Below the pieces are notes generated by a model. It saw only the letters and a program-made list of their open reading frames with translations, did not search any database and was not told the DNA's origin. Shown piece by piece: positions 33,944-38,164 of a stretch of 38,164 nucleotides of DNA; position 1 is the first letter of the stretch; every line of letters starts with the position of its first letter. Position numbers and translations under genes: made by a program. The DNA is from DASYML01 sp036399835 (GTDB lineage Bacteria > Acidobacteriota > Blastocatellia > Pyrinomonadales > Pyrinomonadaceae), in contig DASWMI010000221.1 of NCBI GenBank assembly GCA_036399835.1, forward strand, positions 1 through 38,164. The letters run 5' to 3'.

Positions 33944-35398
33944 TTAGAGCCGCTTCATATATTCAACGAGCGCCTCTTTATCTTCGTTGGAAAGATTTGT
34001 GCCGTAGAGATGGCCGCCGTTGCCGTTGCCCGGTTGCGTCGTGTCGTATCGAAAGAATTGACGACTGCCCTCCGTCGAGACGTTCGAGACGAAGCCGACC
34101 ATCTTCTGGTCGTAAACGTCATAGCCGCGATAGAACTCTTTGGGTCTCTTATCCGGCGGCTCAAGAAGGTCTCTCAAAGTCGGGACAGAGCCGTTGTGCA
34201 GATAGGGAGCGCGCAGCCAGATACCGTCGAGCGGCATATTGGCGTACCCGTTCGTCTTGCGAAAATGCGAGAAGCGCCAGGGATAACCCGTGTACATCAG
34301 GTTTTGGTTGGAGGCCAGGATGTATGTATAGGAATCCAGGCGATGCGGGTCCGTCCCGATTTCCGTGATGGGGTTGACCTGGCCCACCTGCGCGCCGCCG
34401 AAAGCATGACAACTGGCGCAGTTCTGCTGATAGACGGCCTCGCCCCTGCTCGCCAAACTCTCGTTGACCGCGTAAGGATAAGCGGGAGCTTTGAAATCAA
34501 GCACCCAGTCCTCTATACGCTTGAGGCGGTCGAGGTCAATCGTCGAAGGCGTGACGCCAGCGCCGAGGGCCGCGCTCTTGTTGCGCTCCGTTACGGAAGT
34601 ATTATTGCCGTCCCAGTGAAGCTGCATCCCCTCGCGCGGTCTTTGATTCCAGATCGAAGGATAATCGGAAGTGCCTATGCTCTTGTCCTGGTCCATAGGC
34701 CAGTGAAACTGTATGGCTTTGTAAGGATTGAAGGTGTCAACGCGGCCCGGCCCCCAATCGGGCCGGCTGTTGATAAAAGAGAGACGGTTGCCCTGCTCGA
34801 TAAAAGCCTCGCGCGTCAGCGGAATCGCCGTGCGGTAGATAAAGCTCTCGATTGGACCAAGATGATGTCGCTGCTCGATAGCCTGCATGACGTTCTCCAC
34901 CGTAAAGCGTGAATCGGTCGCGCAGGCCGTCAGAAACCGCACGTAGTTCTCAAGCTCAAGACGGTTGGCGGGCATGCCTGTGATGACGCGAGGCTGGCTT
35001 GCGGGCGTATCCCTGACCGTGCCCGTGTGACAGACGGCGCAGTTGAGGCCGACGCGGTCAACCAGCACGCGGCGCTGTGAAAAGCCTATGGGCAAATCTC
35101 TCCCAGGCTCTTCGATAAACCCGAGCGAAGCATAACCCTTGCCGGGCAGCTTTTCGGGGAACATGTCCGGCAGGACTTTGAAAATCCAGTAAGGGATGCC
35201 GTTGGCCGGTTCGCTCCCGATAGAGCCGTATTTGAAGTGCTCCTGGATGTCGGCGTAATCAACCGGGCGATTCGGGTTGAAGGACCAGTAGAGATAGATG
35301 CCTATGAGCAGCAGCAGGGCCAGGATAAAGAGCAGTAATACCCTGACCCTCTTTCTCTCGACCTGCTCGACGGGTGTCAGTCGCTCTTGCTCTTTCAT
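33944..35398 (-). CDS. Diheme c-type cytochrome, RoxA-like (paralogue 2)
   Basis: 484 residues, same build as its neighbour: cytoplasmic polar start, membrane helix at about 19-37 (RVLLLFILALLLLIGIYLYW), heme sites CAVCHTG at 120-124 and CASCHAF near 325, plus DYADIQEHFKYGSIG, GIPYWIFKVLPDMFPEKLP and LRAPYLHNGSVPTLRDLLE. AAGGA is eight bases before the ATG. It lies 58 bases upstream of paralogue 1 and 101 bases after the flavoprotein gene. A 37-base stretch is identical to paralogue 1, so the pair probably arose by recent duplication or has undergone gene conversion. Confidence 0.82.
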   Translation of the reverse strand: MKEQERLTPVEQVERKRVRVLLLFILALLLLIGIYLYWSFNPNRPVDYADIQEHFKYGSIGSEPANGIPYWIFKVLPDMFPEKLPGKGYASLGFIEEPGRDLPIGFSQRRVLVDRVGLNCAVCHTGTVRDTPASQPRVITGMPANRLELENYVRFLTACATDSRFTVENVMQAIEQRHHLGPIESFIYRTAIPLTREAFIEQGNRLSFINSRPDWGPGRVDTFNPYKAIQFHWPMDQDKSIGTSDYPSIWNQRPREGMQLHWDGNNTSVTERNKSAALGAGVTPSTIDLDRLKRIEDWVLDFKAPAYPYAVNESLASRGEAVYQQNCASCHAFGGAQVGQVNPITEIGTDPHRLDSYTYILASNQNLMYTGYPWRFSHFRKTNGYANMPLDGIWLRAPYLHNGSVPTLRDLLEPPDKRPKEFYRGYDVYDQKMVGFVSNVSTEGSRQFFRYDTTQPGNGNGGHLYGTNLSNEDKEALVEYMKRL

Positions 35399-35499
35399 GG
35401 GAGAAGTCCTTTATCGGATGTTGGAGAGGCTGGAGCAGTTTTAAACGGCGCGGCCTCATTTTAAAGATTCTGCGAGCTTCTTCAGACGGACGCTTCAGT

Positions 35500-36828
35500 T
35501 TAAAGCTGATATGACGGCGTGCCTTCAAAGACGGTCATGATCTCCTTAATCATACGGTCGTAATCGCCGTCATAGCGTGACAGCTCATAACAACCGAGCG
35601 GGTCGCCGATGGCGTGTATGAGGCACTTGTTGCAATAGGTGCAGGGCTTTTCGGGCAGGTCTCTGCCGGAAGCGAAGATTTTGACGAGGTCGTTATTCGC
35701 CACGAGCGGGCGCGCGATGGCGACGCCGTCGCAATAGCCTTCGCTGATGACCTTGCGAATGTAGGAAGCCGTCTGGAAGCCGCCCGTACAGAGCACTGGA
35801 ACTTTGACATGCTTTTTAATCTCGCGCGCATCGTCAACGCTGACGCCCTCAATCTGGTCCGGCTTGGTGCGATTCCAGAGAAAGTTGAAGAAGGGCCGGA
35901 GCGGTCTATAGCGAAAGAGCAGGAAGTTGCGAAAGGCGAAGACGCCGCTCGGAATCATCCCGCCGTAGGTGCGTGCGGCGTGGTCCAGTGGAAAGCCGCC
36001 GGGCGGGTTCAAGGGATGCGGGAAAGTGCTGCCGGTAGAGACGTGTATGGCGTCGGCCCCGGCCTCTTCGACCCACTTCGCAACCTGTACCGAATCTTCA
36101 ATCGTGTTGCCCTTCTTTTCCCAGAAGGCCAGCGCGTTGTTGTGGTCCACCGCGCTGAGTTTGACCTGGAAGTGGAAATCGTCTCCGACCTCGCGGCGCA
36201 CGGCGCGCATGATGTCGAGCAGAAAGCGCGTGCGATTTTCCAGCGAACCGCCGTAGTCGTCCTTGCGATTGTTGATGCCGGAGCTGAGAAATTGATTAAT
36301 CAGATAACCGTTGCAGGCATGAAGCTCTACGCCGTCAAGCCCGGCCTCGCGCGCACGCCTGGCCGCATCGCCAAACTGCCGGACGACCATCTTAATCTCG
36401 TCGAGCGTCATCGCCTGGCACAGCAGGCCGTGAAAAGAGTCCGTGTGGTCGGTCGAGCTGAGCGCCTTATTGAAAGAGTTTTCGACGCCCCCGACATCAC
36501 GCTGGCGTCCTCCGTGGCTGAGCTGCATGATGTACTTGCAATCGTACTCGTGGACCTTTTCGCCAACCTTGCGCCAGAAGGGAATCTTGTCGTCGTGGTC
36601 TATGATGGCGTAGTTGGGGAGGATGCGCCCGCGAATCGCAATTGGCACATGCGATGAGATAATCGCGCCGACGCCGCCGCGCGCAAATTTCTCTTCCCAG
36701 TTGATGCGCGCCTGTGTCCCGATGCCGTTGTAGTGATCGAATCTGCCGGAGATATTCGAGCGGAAGATGCGATTCTTGACGGTGAGATTGCGAAACTTGA
36801 GAGGCTCAAAAATAATATCTGTTGCCAT
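35500..36828 (-). CDS. Old Yellow Enzyme family NADH:flavin oxidoreductase
   Basis: 442 residues; GGGAG five bases before the ATG. The TIM-barrel flavin fold is shown by IFEPLKFRNLTVKNRIFRSN at the N-terminus, IMQLSHGGRQ, GLDGVELHACNGYLINQFL, YGGSLENRTRFLLDIM and PVLCTGGFQTA. The C-terminus has CTYCNKCLIHAIGDPLGC (about 393-410), a Cys cluster like that of 2,4-dienoyl-CoA/enoate reductases, but the second FAD/NAD(P) domain of those enzymes is absent. It would reduce an activated C=C or dehydrogenate a saturated one. It sits between cytochrome genes in the operon, 42 bases after the partial paralogue 3. Confidence 0.9.
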   Translation of the reverse strand: MATDIIFEPLKFRNLTVKNRIFRSNISGRFDHYNGIGTQARINWEEKFARGGVGAIISSHVPIAIRGRILPNYAIIDHDDKIPFWRKVGEKVHEYDCKYIMQLSHGGRQRDVGGVENSFNKALSSTDHTDSFHGLLCQAMTLDEIKMVVRQFGDAARRAREAGLDGVELHACNGYLINQFLSSGINNRKDDYGGSLENRTRFLLDIMRAVRREVGDDFHFQVKLSAVDHNNALAFWEKKGNTIEDSVQVAKWVEEAGADAIHVSTGSTFPHPLNPPGGFPLDHAARTYGGMIPSGVFAFRNFLLFRYRPLRPFFNFLWNRTKPDQIEGVSVDDAREIKKHVKVPVLCTGGFQTASYIRKVISEGYCDGVAIARPLVANNDLVKIFASGRDLPEKPCTYCNKCLIHAIGDPLGCYELSRYDGDYDRMIKEIMTVFEGTPSYQL

Positions 36829-36870
36829 CTGACTCCCTGCCTTTCTTTTCTGAAGACGCGAGACGCTGTC

Positions 36871-38164
36871 TCACAATGTCTTCAAATACTCTATGAGTTC
36901 CCACTTCTCCTGGTCGCTGAGCGTCGTGCCGTATTCGTGCCCGGCGTTGCTGTTGCCCGGAAGGGTTGTGTCATAGCGTGTGCCGTATTTCTGCGCTTCT
37001 GGTCCATCCGAGATATAGCCGAGCTTTTTCGGGTCGTAAACGTTATAGCCCCTGTAAAAGAATGTCGGTCGTGCCTGCGCGGGTTGCAGCAGAGCCCAGA
37101 TGGTCGGGACAGAGCCGTGATGCAGGTAAGGCGCGCGCGCCCATGCGCCGTCAACAAAGGTGGCGACGTAGCCATCCGTCTTGCGGTAGGCAGTGAAGAG
37201 CACGTCGCCGAACTTGACCGTGTGGAATTTATTGACCAGTTCCTGTGTAAAGGAATCCAGACGATGACGGTCCGTGCCCACTTGCGGCATGACCTGCCCG
37301 AACTCCGCCCCATCCGGCGCGTGACACTTGGCGCAATTATTCTTGAAGACCTCTTCGCCGCGCTTGGCCTGCTCGCGGTTAATCTCGAAGGGATAGGCGG
37401 GCGGCGGCAGCTTGAGCAGGAAATCCGTGTCGCGGGTAAAGCTTTCGGGGATGACCGTATCGGGCTTGGCCCCGATAGCCATCGCCGCCGCGTAGTTGCG
37501 CTGCTTAATCTCGTTGTTGTTGCCGTCCCAGTGCAGCCAGAGATGCTGTCGCGGCTCTTGATTCCAGACCTGCGGCAGATCAGTTGTGCCTATGCTCTGG
37601 TCGTCGGGCAGGTGATAGACGATAAACTTTGTCGGGTTGAACGTATCAACGCGGCCTCTGCCCTGCTCAGGTCTCAGGTCTTCCCAGGCGTAGTCCTTCT
37701 TTTGCTGGGCCATCCCCTGTATCGTCGCGGGGATAATCATGTAGCGATAGACGAGCGAATCCATCCAGGAGAGATTCTCGGTCTTCTTGATTTCAGCGAG
37801 CACGTTTTCGGGCGTGAAGCGCGGGTCGCTGGCGCAACTTGAGAAGAAGCGTTGGAAAGCCTGCAAGTTCATCTCGTGCGCAGGTCCGCCGTAGATGAGC
37901 GCGGGTTTGCCGCCCGAAGAATCGCGGAAAGAGCCTGTGTGACAGAGAGCGCAGTTTGGCTCGACCGAAGGGTAGCCTATGTGACGCTTGGCGAACCCGA
38001 CGGGGAGTTCGTTCCCGTCTTCCATGATGAGACCGAAGGTGGCCCAACCCTGCGGCAATTTTTCAGGGAACATGCGCGGCAGCACTTTCCAGATGAGGTA
38101 AGGAATACGGCTTTCCTGGCTCAGCCCGATGGCTCCGTGCTTCCAGTGGTCTTCCTGCGAGGTG
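36871..38164 (-). CDS. Diheme c-type cytochrome, RoxA-like (paralogue 3, 5' end outside window)
   Basis: The frame is open to the window edge (TSQEDHWKHGAIGLSQESRI, then PYLIWKVLPRMFPEKLP), so only the anchor and first residues are missing. Heme sites are CALCHTG and, later, CAKCHAP. Other landmarks are RGRVDTFNPTKF, ARAPYLHHGSVPTIWALLQ and LSDQEKWELIEYLKTL. It is more diverged from paralogues 1 and 2 than they are from each other: PYLHHG replaces PYLHNG and CAKCH replaces CASCH. It is the first visible gene of the redox operon and the operon may extend further upstream. Confidence 0.82.
   Translation of the reverse strand, partial: TSQEDHWKHGAIGLSQESRIPYLIWKVLPRMFPEKLPQGWATFGLIMEDGNELPVGFAKRHIGYPSVEPNCALCHTGSFRDSSGGKPALIYGGPAHEMNLQAFQRFFSSCASDPRFTPENVLAEIKKTENLSWMDSLVYRYMIIPATIQGMAQQKKDYAWEDLRPEQGRGRVDTFNPTKFIVYHLPDDQSIGTTDLPQVWNQEPRQHLWLHWDGNNNEIKQRNYAAAMAIGAKPDTVIPESFTRDTDFLLKLPPPAYPFEINREQAKRGEEVFKNNCAKCHAPDGAEFGQVMPQVGTDRHRLDSFTQELVNKFHTVKFGDVLFTAYRKTDGYVATFVDGAWARAPYLHHGSVPTIWALLQPAQARPTFFYRGYNVYDPKKLGYISDGPEAQKYGTRYDTTLPGNSNAGHEYGTTLSDQEKWELIEYLKTL

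Larger units (their letters stand above)
1541..37006. repeat. Dispersed highly iterated palindrome TGGWCCA (57 copies counted)
   Basis: First bases of copies: 1541, 2519, 3207, 3290, 3571, 3664, 4228, 4597, 5735, 6502, 7020, 8727, 8957, 9891, 10491, 10708, 11020, 11475, 11844, 12131, 13541, 14753, 15001, 16024, 16861, 17233, 17569, 18280, 18574, 18798, 20403, 20681, 20951, 21032, 21804, 21853, 22433, 22643, 23234, 23515, 23798, 24973, 25603, 25864, 25966, 26825, 27262, 28108, 29424, 31117, 32427, 33478, 34689, 34853, 35981, 36143, 37000. Of these 34 are followed by G (TGGWCCAG). Centre A and T are about equal (28 and 29). Seven copies lie outside genes. Counting was by eye and may be off by a few. 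Confidence 0.75.

Noticed and set aside
35614..37842. Long plus-strand frames (347 and 369 residues) opposite the OYE-type and cytochrome genes
   Set aside because: The minus-strand products have unmistakable flavin and heme motifs; the plus-strand frames show none and lack ribosome-binding sites.
1..38164. TGGWCCA copies as binding sites of one local regulator
   Set aside because: Copies are mostly inside genes and show no concentration at promoters, so a classical operator role is unlikely; treated as a genome-wide repeated word instead.

Overview
The window looks like a chromosomal segment from a G+C-rich (roughly 58-60% by eye) Gram-negative-type bacterium. The gene mix points to Acidobacteriota, probably the Blastocatellia side: a Ser/Thr kinase fused to TPRs, a secreted VPS10/BNR-repeat protein, an M38-type amidohydrolase, an M1 aminopeptidase with signal peptide, a carboxypeptidase-regulatory-like protein and several diheme cytochromes c. 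This taxonomic call is inference from gene content; there is no rRNA or other marker gene. I saw no tRNA, rRNA, CRISPR array, transposase or phage gene.

Layout. (1) 1-2650: 3' part of a membrane Ser/Thr kinase-TPR gene, coupled by an ATGA overlap to a 54-residue Pro/Thr/Gly-rich peptide gene, then a hairpin terminator. (2) 2709-14781: mostly minus-strand single genes and small clusters: FAD oxidoreductase, DUF1624 membrane protein, GNAT acetyltransferase, secreted protein, conserved hypothetical, PIG-V-like glycosyltransferase, zinc-ribbon protein, FG-GAP-like secreted protein, GlsB/YeaQ membrane protein, DUF1326 protein, M38 amidohydrolase, and a plus-strand secreted regulatory-like domain protein. 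(3) 14784-21241: an ergothioneine locus. egtD, a plant-type glutamate-cysteine ligase, an ABC ATPase and a fused permease/substrate-binding protein run on the minus strand, and egtB diverges on the plus strand. (4) 21296-28767: VPS10/BNR protein, a small conserved hypothetical, M1 aminopeptidase and a diacylglycerol-kinase-like gene carrying unusual insertions. (5) 28785-38164: a seven-gene minus-strand redox operon holding three paralogous diheme RoxA-like cytochromes c (one cut by the window edge), an Old Yellow Enzyme-type flavoprotein, a four-helix membrane protein, a calcineurin-like phosphoesterase and a cholesterol-oxidase-like GMC flavoenzyme.

How they work together. In region 3 EgtD would trimethylate histidine and EgtB would add the sulfur. 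The ligase can supply gamma-glutamylcysteine, and the transporter has the EgtU/OpuC-type fused architecture expected for a trimethylammonium compound such as ergothioneine or hercynine. Biosynthesis and transport thus appear to sit in one locus, although no egtC or egtE is visible. Region 5 reads as one periplasm/membrane electron-transfer system acting on an unknown, probably hydrophobic, substrate.

The most striking non-gene signal is a dispersed palindrome, TGGWCCA. I counted 57 copies by hand in 38 kb against about 5 expected from base composition, spread through coding and non-coding DNA with both centre bases about equally used. It behaves like a highly iterated palindrome comparable in style to cyanobacterial HIP1.
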